Positions 6,960 through 14,451 of a stretch of 23,265 nt of DNA are shown here, piece after piece (position 1 is the first letter of the stretch; every line of letters starts with the position of its first letter). The DNA is from a virus. The DNA is taken from positions 1-23,265 of IMG/VR virus record IMGVR_UViG_3300022200_001048; one strand, 5' to 3'. Position numbers and translations under genes: made by a program. The notes under the pieces were generated by a model. The model searched no databases and was not told where the DNA came from. It worked only from the letters and a program-made list of their open reading frames with translations.

Positions 6960-7393
6960 TCCGTGAAGCAACACATGATGATATACCTGCACTAATTGAG
7001 TGCGCTAATAACTTCCATGCAGAATGCCCAGATGAGTACACCTACAACCAAGAGCGTGTAGAACTCATGCTAGATGCCTGCATGTCTAATCCAGATAACG
7101 TCATCTTTGTGATAGATGTAGATGGTTTAGTTGTTGGTGGTATCATCGGTGTACTCACAGAGCTATGGATGTCTACAGACCTAGTGGCTACTGAGTTAGG
7201 TTGGTTTGTAAACAAAGATTACAGAGGCCGAGAGGCTCTTAAATTACTCCGGTCTTATGAAGACTGGGCAGAGAGTAAAGGCGCTGTCTTAATAACAGTA
7301 GCTGACATACACGGTGTGACTGATCTAGCTCCACTGTATGAGAGACGAGGTTATCGTAAAACCGAAACAACTTATTCAAAAAGGGGCCACTGA
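6956..7393 (+). CDS. GNAT-family N-acetyltransferase
   Basis: This 145-residue protein has the GNAT layout: an N-terminal MIREATHDDIPALIECANNF start, a central beta pair (VIFVIDVDGLVVGGIIGVL), the acetyl-CoA motif region ELGWFVNKDYRGREALKLLRSYEDWA (80-105), and the C-terminal beta-hairpin ending LYERRGYRKTET. It would transfer an acetyl group to an unknown amine substrate. The pyrophosphate loop usually reads Q/R-x-x-G-x-G/A; here it is RGREAL, lacking the usual second glycine, so CoA binding may be altered. It lies between the RNA polymerase and the portal gene, so it should be expressed with late genes. Its start overlaps the preceding stop. Modification of a host or virion protein is possible, but nothing identifies a target. 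Confidence 0.85.
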   Translation: MIREATHDDIPALIECANNFHAECPDEYTYNQERVELMLDACMSNPDNVIFVIDVDGLVVGGIIGVLTELWMSTDLVATELGWFVNKDYRGREALKLLRSYEDWAESKGAVLITVADIHGVTDLAPLYERRGYRKTETTYSKRGH

Positions 7394-7394
7394 T

Positions 7395-7916
7395 ATGGCA
7401 GCAATCTCCACAATCATAGCAGGGGTCAGCGCAGCGGCTGGTTTAGGCGCAGCAGCCGCAGCTAACAAAAACGCACGGGCTACATCCGCAGCAGCTAAGA
7501 AACAAGCAGAGACCGCAGCCGCTAATGCTAAGAAGCAAGAGGAAGCGCAGGCTGCTGCAATGGCGGAGCAGCGTGCTCAAGTAGATGCACAACGTCAAGC
7601 AGACCAGAAGATCGCAGACGATATGCTGTCCGCTGAACGTGCAACACGTCTGGCGGCTGAGAAGAGCGCACGAGAGGCTGCTCAAAGGGCAGAGGCTATT
7701 AACATCCAAGCTGGTGTAACTGCTAAGGAGAAATCTGATCTAGCAGCACAAGCAGCAGGTGGAAACAAAGCTACTGTTGTTCTAGGCTCTTCACAGCTAA
7801 AGGATACAGCCCTGACAGCAGCCAACAAAACTAACGTATCTTCTAAGAAGAAGAAGAAGCAGACATCTGGTGTTGGCGGGTTGATGAACAAATCATATAA
7901 TGTTGGAGGTCTCTAA
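7395..7916 (+). CDS. Ala/Lys-rich probable virion accessory protein (T7 gp6.7/gp7.3 position)
   Basis: From the ATG at 7395 (AAGGGG 8 bases upstream; the acetyltransferase stop is 1 base before) this is a 173-residue protein. Residues 3-22 are hydrophobic and small (AISTIIAGVSAAAGLGAAAAA), suiting a membrane-active or signal-like segment. Residues 25-105 are a long Ala/Lys/Glu/Gln helix, probably coiled coil. The C-terminus holds SSKKKKKQ and ends NKSYNVGGL. It stops on the portal start (TAATG). In T7 the genes directly before the portal (6.7, 7.3) encode small virion proteins linked to tail assembly and adsorption; position, Lys-rich stretch and glycine-ended tail fit that class. No sequence homology is claimed, and low complexity makes false resemblance likely. 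Confidence 0.6.
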   Translation: MAAISTIIAGVSAAAGLGAAAAANKNARATSAAAKKQAETAAANAKKQEEAQAAAMAEQRAQVDAQRQADQKIADDMLSAERATRLAAEKSAREAAQRAEAINIQAGVTAKEKSDLAAQAAGGNKATVVLGSSQLKDTALTAANKTNVSSKKKKKQTSGVGGLMNKSYNVGGL

Positions 7917-9475
7917 TGGAAGCCCCGCATCGTATTAGTAACATCTGGGCAACGATGGACACCGACAAAGGTGATCTAATTGAACGCTCAGAAGCATACG
8001 CACGGTGGACTGTACCTGCTATCATGCCCCCAGAGGGTATGGAAGGGCAGGAGCAGACTAAAGGTAACGTACCAACAGGTGCACGTTTAGTCAACCACCT
8101 AGCCAACCGTATCGTAGAAGTCCTGTATCCAATCAGCCGACCTTTCTTTACAGTAGCACTAACACCGGAAGCTAAACTTGAGATCGAGCAAGAACTCGGT
8201 GAAGAGCAGTCCGGTAAGATGCAAGAGGCTGTGCGTGATGCCACCTCTCGTTTAGAAGACGTGGCTATTCGTAAGCTGAAGCTCACAGAGTACCGCCCTG
8301 TTGCTATCCTTGCAGCCAAGCACCTCATCGTCACTGGTAACGCACTCCTGCGTCGTATGCCTAGCGGCAAGCGCGTATTGTATCCTGTTAACCGCTATGG
8401 TGTCCGTCGTGACATCCTTGGTATGGAACGGGAAGTGGTTCTCTCAGAGAAGAAGCGTTTCAGCACCTTCGATGAAGCTATGAAAGCACACATCCGCGAA
8501 GTCCATCCTAAAGTAAAGGACGAGGACGACATGGAGTTGTTCACTCTTTACGAGAAGCAAGGCAAGCGTTGGAAGATCACACAGGAAGCTGATGGTGTTC
8601 CTCTGAAGACAGAGACCTACCTAAATGCAGCAGACTATGACCTTCTGGTCCTAGACTGGTCACTGCATCCCGGCGAACATTACGGTCGTGGTCTTGTAGA
8701 AGACTACGCATCTACGTTCCACAACATCGACGTATGTACTGAAGCCCTACTTGACCTCACAGCAATCACTGCTGACATCAAGTTCTTTGTACGTCCCGGT
8801 AGCCCATTGTCTATGGACCTAGCCGCGCTGAATGCTGCCCCTCGTGGTACATACTGGCCCGGTAATGCCGACGACATCAGCGTCCCTGAGATGCGTGCTC
8901 GTGGTGACTTAGGTACAATCAATGAACTCATTGGTAAGTGGGAAGGCGAACTCGCACAGGCATTCCTTATGTCTAACGTGCGTGATGCAGAGCGCGTCAC
9001 AGCAGCGGAAATCCGTATGCTTGCTAACGAACTCGAAAGCGCTTTCGGTGGTCTGTACTCACAACTCGCACAAAGCTGGCAACAGCGTGAGGCTGAGTAC
9101 GCTATCAGTCAGGTAGACTTCGCATCAGAGATCGGTAAAGACAGCGCTGCATTTGAAGTGCTCGTCACAACAGGTCTTGAGTCCCTGTCCCGTGAAGGTC
9201 AGATCGACAACCTACGCATGGCTATTGGAGACCTTCAGATGATGGAGGCTGTTCCAGAAGACATCAGAGGTGCGATGAACCCATTGCGTTTCGCTAAGTT
9301 TGTATTCACTAACCGCTCAGTTGACCTCAATGCCTTCCTTAATACACCGGAAGAGATGCAGGCTAACCAAGAAGCAGCTATGGCCGAAGCAGGTCGTATG
9401 CAGTCTCAGCAAGGTGAAGCTAATGTCGCAGAACATGCTGGTAAAGCAGCAGTAGACGCACAACAACCAAAGTAA
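7916..9475 (+). CDS. Head-tail connector (portal) protein, T7 gp8-like
   Basis: The 519-residue protein is close in size to T7 gp8 (536). The N-terminal RSEAYARWTVPAIMPP (24-39) and TGARLVNHLANRIVEVLYPISRPFF (54-78) match the conserved entry of podovirus portals, where a GA..VN.LA block is followed by P..RPFF. RVTAAEIRMLANELESAFGGLYSQLAQ is the long helix late in the family. The protein would form the dodecameric ring at one capsid vertex through which DNA is packed and ejected. The C-terminus is Gln/Ala/Glu-rich and disordered-looking. The ATG overlaps the upstream TAA and is preceded by GGAGG at 6 bases. The scaffold gene starts 12 bases after the stop. Confidence 0.95.
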   Translation: MEAPHRISNIWATMDTDKGDLIERSEAYARWTVPAIMPPEGMEGQEQTKGNVPTGARLVNHLANRIVEVLYPISRPFFTVALTPEAKLEIEQELGEEQSGKMQEAVRDATSRLEDVAIRKLKLTEYRPVAILAAKHLIVTGNALLRRMPSGKRVLYPVNRYGVRRDILGMEREVVLSEKKRFSTFDEAMKAHIREVHPKVKDEDDMELFTLYEKQGKRWKITQEADGVPLKTETYLNAADYDLLVLDWSLHPGEHYGRGLVEDYASTFHNIDVCTEALLDLTAITADIKFFVRPGSPLSMDLAALNAAPRGTYWPGNADDISVPEMRARGDLGTINELIGKWEGELAQAFLMSNVRDAERVTAAEIRMLANELESAFGGLYSQLAQSWQQREAEYAISQVDFASEIGKDSAAFEVLVTTGLESLSREGQIDNLRMAIGDLQMMEAVPEDIRGAMNPLRFAKFVFTNRSVDLNAFLNTPEEMQANQEAAMAEAGRMQSQQGEANVAEHAGKAAVDAQQPK

Positions 9476-9490
9476 GGAGAGAACACTTTG
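9474..9490 (+). promoter_or_regulatory. Strong ribosome binding site supporting a TTG start
   Basis: AAGGAGAG at 9474-9481 lies 6 bases before TTG 9488-9490. No in-frame ATG occurs until deep inside the scaffold gene, so the TTG is the most likely start. The same AAGGAGAG core precedes the genes at 15096, 18479 and 23116, which all use ATG. Confidence 0.7.
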
Positions 9491-10312
9491 TCAGAAGAAC
9501 CAATTAACCTCGACATCAACCCACCAGACTCGTCTCTTAATGCAGCAGGTAATGTACCTACTGCGGAGACGACTGCACCCCCTGTCGAAGAAGCGCCCGT
9601 CGAAGCACCTGTTAAAGAAGCAGTTGGAGAGGCACCAGTAGAGGCACCAGAAGCTGCGGAAGCAGCAGAGGAGCCAGTTACTGATGAGAAAGACGAGCCG
9701 CTTGATGCGGACGTCTGGGGCGACTCAGGTTCAGATGTGGGCAATAGCGTACTAGGTATGCTACAGAACTCTGGTGTATCTACAGACGATGCTAAGGCAT
9801 TGATGTATGATGCAATCCAAGCAGGGGACGTGACCTTGATTGATAAGGCAGCACTTGCCGCTAAAGTCGGTAAGCACGCTGCTGAGATCATTCTCACAGG
9901 CACGAAGTCCTTCATTGCAGAGAACAACGCTAAGAACGAAGTTGCAGTTAAAGTAGTCCATGAAGCCGCAGGCGGCAAGGACAACTGGGACAAGGCAGCT
10001 AAGTGGGCGTCAAGTAATATCCCGGAGGCGGACCTCGCTGAGTACCGCCCTATGATTGATAAAGGTGGAGCATCCGCACGATTCGCGGTATCTGAAATCC
10101 TAGCGGCTTATAATAAAGCCCCTGCGAACTCAAGCATCACCCCAGAAACACCCCGTGTTGAGGCTACCTCAACATCTCCCCCGGCCCGTACAGCCATGTC
10201 TCGTGCAGAGTATGTCGCCGCTCTTGATAAGGCACATCGTAAAGGTGCGTCTAATAAAGAGATCGCGACCATCCAAGCAGCCCGGATTCTCGGGCGCAAA
10301 CAAGGCCTATAA
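9488..10312 (+). CDS. Capsid assembly scaffolding protein, T7 gp9-like
   Basis: The 274-residue acidic protein lies between portal and capsid genes, the invariant place of the T7 scaffold (307 residues). The first 85 residues are low complexity, rich in Pro, Glu, Ala and Val (EEAPVEAPVKEAVGEAPVEA), followed by a helical centre and a basic C-terminal helix (SRAEYVAALDKAHRKGASNK, then ending GRKQGL) typical of the scaffold tail that binds the coat protein. It would guide procapsid assembly and leave before maturation. It uses a TTG start supported by a strong ribosome site; an initiator with lower efficiency could keep scaffold below coat protein levels. Family assignment rests on position, size and composition more than on motifs. 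Confidence 0.88.
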   Translation: MSEEPINLDINPPDSSLNAAGNVPTAETTAPPVEEAPVEAPVKEAVGEAPVEAPEAAEAAEEPVTDEKDEPLDADVWGDSGSDVGNSVLGMLQNSGVSTDDAKALMYDAIQAGDVTLIDKAALAAKVGKHAAEIILTGTKSFIAENNAKNEVAVKVVHEAAGGKDNWDKAAKWASSNIPEADLAEYRPMIDKGGASARFAVSEILAAYNKAPANSSITPETPRVEATSTSPPARTAMSRAEYVAALDKAHRKGASNKEIATIQAARILGRKQGL

Positions 10313-10333
10313 GCCACTTAAAGGAGATACCTC

Positions 10334-11308
10334 ATGTCAGGTGTAAACATCCCAACCGACTCAACTCACCTATCCGATCAGGCAATTGCCGATATGATCG
10401 AACAGTATGGTGGATTCGTGGACTCACAGTTCGCTAAGAAATCCATGATGCGCAACTTCGTTAACGTCAAATCCGTCAAGGGTACAGACACCATTCTTAA
10501 CCGTCGCGTAGGCAAGACTTCCTTGACTACTTTGACTGCTGGTGTACGTCCTGCCGCAACTGCAACTGCGTTCGGTTCCACATCGCTGACCATCGACACT
10601 GTAGTCATGGCCCGTGACAACCGCTCCATGCTCAATGAGTTCCAGATCGACTTCAATGCTCGTAAAGAACTCGGCATGGATCACGGTAAAGAACTCGGTA
10701 AGCTCTTCGATGAATCCCTGCTGATCGCAGGCATCAAAGGTGCTGCTGCTTCTGCCCCTGCTGGTTTGAACGGCGCTTTCGGTGCTGGTACAACTGCAAC
10801 TCTGGGTGCTATCGGTGACGAGCTTGACCCAACTGCACTCTACATTGCGCTTGAAAAAGGCGTTGTTGCTATGCAGACAGCGGACATGGACACAGATGAG
10901 TGTGTATGGTTCGTGACTCCAACTCAGTACGCTGTTCTGTTGAACAACGACAAGCTGGTGAATCAGGACTACTCCACTGAGAACGGCGACTTCGCTAACG
11001 GTAAGTTCAAGACTGTAATGGGTGTTCCTGTTGTAGCTACTAACCGCTTGCCAACCGCAGCGATCACTGGTCACCCTCTGTCCACCGCAGCTAACTCTAA
11101 CTTCTACGATGTATCTGCTGCCGAAGCACGTACAGAAGCTCTGTTGCTGCACCCATCCGCTCTGATGGTTGGTGAAACCATTCCGTTGACTTCTGATGTC
11201 TACTTCAGCAAGATCGAACGCCAGTGGTTCATCGACTCGTTGATGGCTTACGGTGCTAACTTCAACCGCCCAGATGGTTGCTACGCAATTCAGTCTATCA
11301 TCGCCTAA
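10334..11308 (+). CDS. Major capsid protein, T7 gp10-like
   Basis: The 324-residue protein (T7 10A is 345) forms the HK97-fold icosahedral shell. Recognisable parts include the N-terminal FAKKSMMRNFVNVKSVKGTD, the KTSLTTLTAGVRP stretch, MARDNRSMLNEFQIDF, and DTDECVWFVTPTQYAVLLNN leading to GVPVVATNRLP, typical of T7-like coats. The ribosome site AAAGGAG sits 8 bases before the ATG. Leucine codon choice differs from neighbours: of 27 leucines only one is CTA and none TTA, whereas the next gene uses CTA for 5 of 19, as expected for the most highly expressed gene. A strong terminator follows 6 bases after the stop, the same arrangement as T7 Tphi. I see no evidence for a frameshifted longer form. 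Confidence 0.96.
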   Translation: MSGVNIPTDSTHLSDQAIADMIEQYGGFVDSQFAKKSMMRNFVNVKSVKGTDTILNRRVGKTSLTTLTAGVRPAATATAFGSTSLTIDTVVMARDNRSMLNEFQIDFNARKELGMDHGKELGKLFDESLLIAGIKGAAASAPAGLNGAFGAGTTATLGAIGDELDPTALYIALEKGVVAMQTADMDTDECVWFVTPTQYAVLLNNDKLVNQDYSTENGDFANGKFKTVMGVPVVATNRLPTAAITGHPLSTAANSNFYDVSAAEARTEALLLHPSALMVGETIPLTSDVYFSKIERQWFIDSLMAYGANFNRPDGCYAIQSIIA

Positions 11309-11314
11309 CTAATC

Positions 11315-11346
11315 AGCCCTCTCCTTAATTGGAGGGGGCTTTTTTT
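11315..11346 (+). terminator. Strong intrinsic terminator after the capsid gene (Tphi-like)
   Basis: AGCCCTCTCC (11315-11324) pairs with GGAGGGGGCT (11331-11340) over 10 base pairs with one G-U, a TTAATT loop, and seven T residues (11340-11346). In T7 the class III terminator Tphi holds the same place after gene 10 and lets only part of the polymerases pass, keeping coat mRNA in excess over tail mRNA. The same role is inferred here. Confidence 0.93.
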
Positions 11347-11354
11347 CATTTGTT

Positions 11355-11385
11355 GAGTGGCTGTCGTCTCTCCCGATGGCTACTC
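11355..11385 (+). other. Second RNA stem-loop after the capsid terminator, possible processing site
   Basis: GAGTGGCTGTCG (11355-11366) can pair with CGATGGCTACTC (11374-11385) over 12 base pairs as RNA, with a 7-base loop TCTCTCC. Three of the pairs are G-U and would be A-C mismatches in the opposite strand's RNA, so the structure suits only + strand transcripts. No T-run follows. It sits in the 116-base gap between capsid and tail tubular A and could be an RNase III cleavage or mRNA-stabilising element at the 5' end of read-through tail mRNA. Confidence 0.5.
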
Positions 11386-11424
11386 TACTAATGAAACACC
11401 CACCCTTAACTAGAGAGGCTTACC

Positions 11425-12012
11425 ATGACCACACGTCTGGACCTGATTAACAGTATGCTGGCGACCACTGGCACGGCAAGACTCGCTGCTGCTGATGTAA
11501 CACACCCTAACTATATCACCGCTGACCTCATCTTGAATGATGTGCTAGAAGAGTTCTCTTCTAAACCCTTGTGGTTTAACACCACCTACCGTACACTCAC
11601 ACCTAACGTAGATGGTAAGATCGTTGTGCCTAGTAACGCACTCACATGCGATCCTGCTGATGCGTCTAAGGACTATGCAATCCGCGGGCAGTACCTATTC
11701 GATAACGGTAACTACACCTTTGACATCGGAGAGCCAGTTGCTTGTGTAATCGTAGCAGAGCTAGAGCTAACAGACATGCCACCTATCGCTCTCCAGTTCG
11801 TTCGTGCTAAAGCACGTCTGATGTACTACGTGGATCAGGATGGTAGCGGCAACAAGCTACAGATGTATGCACAGAATGTGGTTGAGAAAGAACTCGAACT
11901 CATTACATTGAATATGAAGAACACAGACGCTAACTTCTTCGCTGGCAAAGGCTACGCGAACTTCGCTACACGTCGTGCTTCAACAGCTAATCCTATAACC
12001 CGTATCATCTAA
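11425..12012 (+). CDS. Tail tubular protein A, T7 gp11-like (gatekeeper)
   Basis: The 195-residue protein matches T7 gp11 in size (196) and in its N-terminal pattern: LINSMLATTGTARLAA, then ADLILNDVLEEFSSKPLWFNT, equivalent to the T7 ..NDILASIGE.. and ILN...Q..GWTFN segments. TDMPPIALQFVRAKARLMYY near 115-134 corresponds to the T7 DEMPECFRYWIVTKASRQF segment. It would form a dodecameric ring beneath the portal, to which the tail nozzle and fibres attach. It is preceded by GAGAGG 6 bases before the ATG and follows the terminator/stem region, so it is the first gene transcribed by polymerases that pass the terminator. Confidence 0.93.
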   Translation: MTTRLDLINSMLATTGTARLAAADVTHPNYITADLILNDVLEEFSSKPLWFNTTYRTLTPNVDGKIVVPSNALTCDPADASKDYAIRGQYLFDNGNYTFDIGEPVACVIVAELELTDMPPIALQFVRAKARLMYYVDQDGSGNKLQMYAQNVVEKELELITLNMKNTDANFFAGKGYANFATRRASTANPITRII

Positions 12013-12021
12013 GGAGACATC

Positions 12022-14451
12022 ATGTCAGTATCCGGTACACTCGGCTCACTCCTACAGGGTGTGAGCCAGCAACCTGCTCACATCCGAAATGATGGACAGG
12101 TTACTGAACAAATCAACATGGTGTCTGACGTTGTGCGTGGACTAACATCCCGCCCTGCGTCTGACCTACAGGCATACAACACATCATCCGCTACTGATCT
12201 GACCTTCCGTAACATCGTTATTGATGGGGATCGGTTCCAAGTGGGCTTCAAAGCAGGTTCTTTGGAAATCCTAGATGCATCTGGTACAGCCCTGACGTTC
12301 ACACCGGACGCTGGTACACTAGATTACGTCGGCACTAACATGGAAATATACGTCTATGATGAGATTCCGTACTTACTGAACCGTGATAAAGTCACAGCGA
12401 TGGATGCGTCAACGACAGCAGCACTTGCTGAAGTCAAGCAAGACGAAGGCTATATCGTATGTTTCGGTGGACAGTTCAGTCACACTTATACAGCCAGTCT
12501 AGAGTACACAGATGGTACTGTAGCTACTGGTACATACGTGGCACCTGATGGTACAACCGCTGGGGATGCAGCAAAGTCTGCTGCTGATTACATAGCGAAC
12601 CAAGTAAAACTATCACTAGCTGCCAGCCCTAACCTAAAAGTTGGTACTGTTATATCAGTAGTGGACTCAGTTATTCGTGTAACAGGTGCTCCTGATCTAA
12701 AGCTAACTGTATCAGATGGCTCTAATGGTCTCGTAATGCGTGCTCAGACTAACACAGCTAAGAGCATTGTAGACCTCACGCCACTGGCGGTACACGGTAC
12801 TCTCGTGCGTATCGTAGGTATCAAAGGGGATGAAGATGACTTCTGGATGCGTTTCCAGATCGAAGGTAAAGCAGTAGGTGCTGGGTTTGGATCAGAAGGT
12901 ATATGGCAAGAGTGGTTTAATCCAGACGAAGAATCTAGATTTGATCTCACAACTATGCCTCATATTCTGACACGTACAGGTACAACTACGTTTACTCTGT
13001 CACAAGGTGAGTGGTTAGGCAGACGTGTTGGTGACTCACTGACATCACCTGTTCCTGACTTCGTTGGTAACACTATCCGGGACATCAACGGCTTCCAATC
13101 AAGACTTACATTCATTGCAGGTCCACACGTAGCTATGTCTCGCACCGACCAACCACGAGACTTCTTTAAGAAATCAGCTACAGCAGAACTCGACTCTGAC
13201 CCGATCAGTATCGTATCTACAGCAGAGCGGGAGTTCGAGTTAGAATGGATCGTACCGTTTGACCGTGACTTGATTATCTTTGCAGACTACAGCCAGTTCC
13301 TTATAACAGGTTCCATAGCCCTCACACCGTCTAATGCCTCCTTGGTACAGACAACGAACTTTGAGATGGGCAAGGGCGCACGCCCTGCATCAACTGGGCG
13401 CACATTGCTGTTCCCATTTGAGCAGGGTAGTTTCGCTGGGGTAAAGGAATTCTTCTCTGAGGCAGCAGTAGACGCTTCAGATGCTGTGTCTATCACACAG
13501 GTACAAGATGAGTACATGGGCGGTAAGGTAACAGCCCTAACGGCTAGTACCAACTTCTCCTTTGTTATCGTACAGACTGATGATGTAACTACCCAGAACG
13601 TCCTGTTCGTGCATCAATACTACTGGCAGGATCAAACAAAGGCGCAAGCATCGTGGTCTAAGTGGGTACTCCCTTATGCTGTTCGTAACGTGTTCTTCTC
13701 CGGCTCTGCGGTTAATGTTCTTATGTATGACTCAGTTCTGGGTTATGTCCAGACTAGTATGAACCTAGACATCCCAGACAACGCAGAGACAGGCTACCCT
13801 GTTAAGCTAGACATTCTGGATAACTACACCGTAGCTACTGTATCAGGCGACTATGTACTCCCAGACTATGTTGTAACAGATTACGTTGAGACAGGCACAG
13901 CGGAAGCAGCTAAGACGTACTTAGACTTACCTTGGGGTACTGCTCTCCTAGTACAAGGCACTGGTTGTGCTGTACCGGGGCAGGCGATCTCCTCTGTGAA
14001 TATCACTGATCTAGGTAACGGCTATTGGCGTTATCTCGTATCTAATATAACAGCACCTAACGGTGCTACTGTTCTAGCAGGTCTTGCTTTTGAATCGCTA
14101 GTTAAACCAACTATGCCTTTCATCCGCGATAAAGAGAATCGTGCAATTAAGAACACTAAGCTGGTTGTAACTGAGTTCGTAGTTTACTTCGATGAGTCCG
14201 GTTATATGGATTCTAAGATGACCTCACGATACCGTGCAGATGATGCATTGTTCAGTAACCAAGAGATCGTAACGGCGTTTGACCCAGACGACCCAGACGG
14301 TATTGGTATCCGCTCTGGTGAGTTCGTCATACCTTGGGGTGAACGAAGTGACTGGTCAGAACTAACTGTATCCTCATCAGACGTGCGGCCCATGACAATC
14401 CTAGAGGTTGAGTGGGTAGGCCAAATCTTAACTCGTGGAAGGAGACTCTAA
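12022..14451 (+). CDS. Tail tubular protein B, T7 gp12-like (nozzle)
   Basis: The 809-residue protein is near T7 gp12 (794). The N-terminus LGSLLQGVSQQPAHIRNDGQ, with N and GLTSRP following, matches the highly conserved start of the family (GGISQQPD.LR...Q...N......GL..RP). The middle is beta-rich, as expected for the beta-propeller nozzle. It would form the hexameric end of the tail tube. AAGGAGAC ends 6 bases upstream of the ATG, and the TAA overlaps the next ATG (TAATG). The C-terminus ILEVEWVGQILTRGRRL ends basic. Nothing unusual is seen in length or frame. Confidence 0.95.
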   Translation: MSVSGTLGSLLQGVSQQPAHIRNDGQVTEQINMVSDVVRGLTSRPASDLQAYNTSSATDLTFRNIVIDGDRFQVGFKAGSLEILDASGTALTFTPDAGTLDYVGTNMEIYVYDEIPYLLNRDKVTAMDASTTAALAEVKQDEGYIVCFGGQFSHTYTASLEYTDGTVATGTYVAPDGTTAGDAAKSAADYIANQVKLSLAASPNLKVGTVISVVDSVIRVTGAPDLKLTVSDGSNGLVMRAQTNTAKSIVDLTPLAVHGTLVRIVGIKGDEDDFWMRFQIEGKAVGAGFGSEGIWQEWFNPDEESRFDLTTMPHILTRTGTTTFTLSQGEWLGRRVGDSLTSPVPDFVGNTIRDINGFQSRLTFIAGPHVAMSRTDQPRDFFKKSATAELDSDPISIVSTAEREFELEWIVPFDRDLIIFADYSQFLITGSIALTPSNASLVQTTNFEMGKGARPASTGRTLLFPFEQGSFAGVKEFFSEAAVDASDAVSITQVQDEYMGGKVTALTASTNFSFVIVQTDDVTTQNVLFVHQYYWQDQTKAQASWSKWVLPYAVRNVFFSGSAVNVLMYDSVLGYVQTSMNLDIPDNAETGYPVKLDILDNYTVATVSGDYVLPDYVVTDYVETGTAEAAKTYLDLPWGTALLVQGTGCAVPGQAISSVNITDLGNGYWRYLVSNITAPNGATVLAGLAFESLVKPTMPFIRDKENRAIKNTKLVVTEFVVYFDESGYMDSKMTSRYRADDALFSNQEIVTAFDPDDPDGIGIRSGEFVIPWGERSDWSELTVSSSDVRPMTILEVEWVGQILTRGRRL

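Noticed and set aside
7338-7394. ATG at 7338 as start of the Ala/Lys-rich protein
   Set aside because: It lies inside the acetyltransferase gene; the ATG at 7395 has a ribosome site and begins the hydrophobic N-terminus.
7843-8370. Minus-strand open frame of 175 codons over the portal gene
   Set aside because: Antisense to conserved portal sequence, with composition typical of a mirrored frame.
9406-9993. Minus-strand open frame of 195 codons over the portal end and scaffold start
   Set aside because: Low-complexity Ser/Ala/Thr product mirrors the Pro/Glu/Ala repeat of the scaffold; no other minus-strand gene is present.
10312-10334. CCACTTAAAGGAGA before the capsid gene as a phi10-like promoter
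   Set aside because: The T3-like core needs a one-base insertion and the AAAGGAG part is the ribosome site; a promoter would be expected here from T7, but the sequence does not support one.
10424-11152. Long minus-strand open frame of 242 codons inside the capsid gene
   Set aside because: It is antisense to a certain capsid gene, Ser/Cys/Val-rich as expected from a mirrored frame, and has no ribosome site or neighbour on that strand.
11290-11330. Programmed frameshift giving a longer capsid form as in T7 10B
   Set aside because: No slippery run near the stop, and the strong terminator begins 6 bases after it, leaving no extension frame.
11403-11418. CCTTAACTAGAGAGG before tail tubular A as a third phage promoter
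   Set aside because: It aligns to the two promoter copies only with a gap or about 11 of 16 matches, and its purine part is explained as the ribosome site.
14412-14450. ATG at 14412 as start of the gp14-like protein
   Set aside because: It is embedded in the nozzle gene without a ribosome site; ATG 14451 has AAGGAG at suitable spacing and overlaps the upstream stop.
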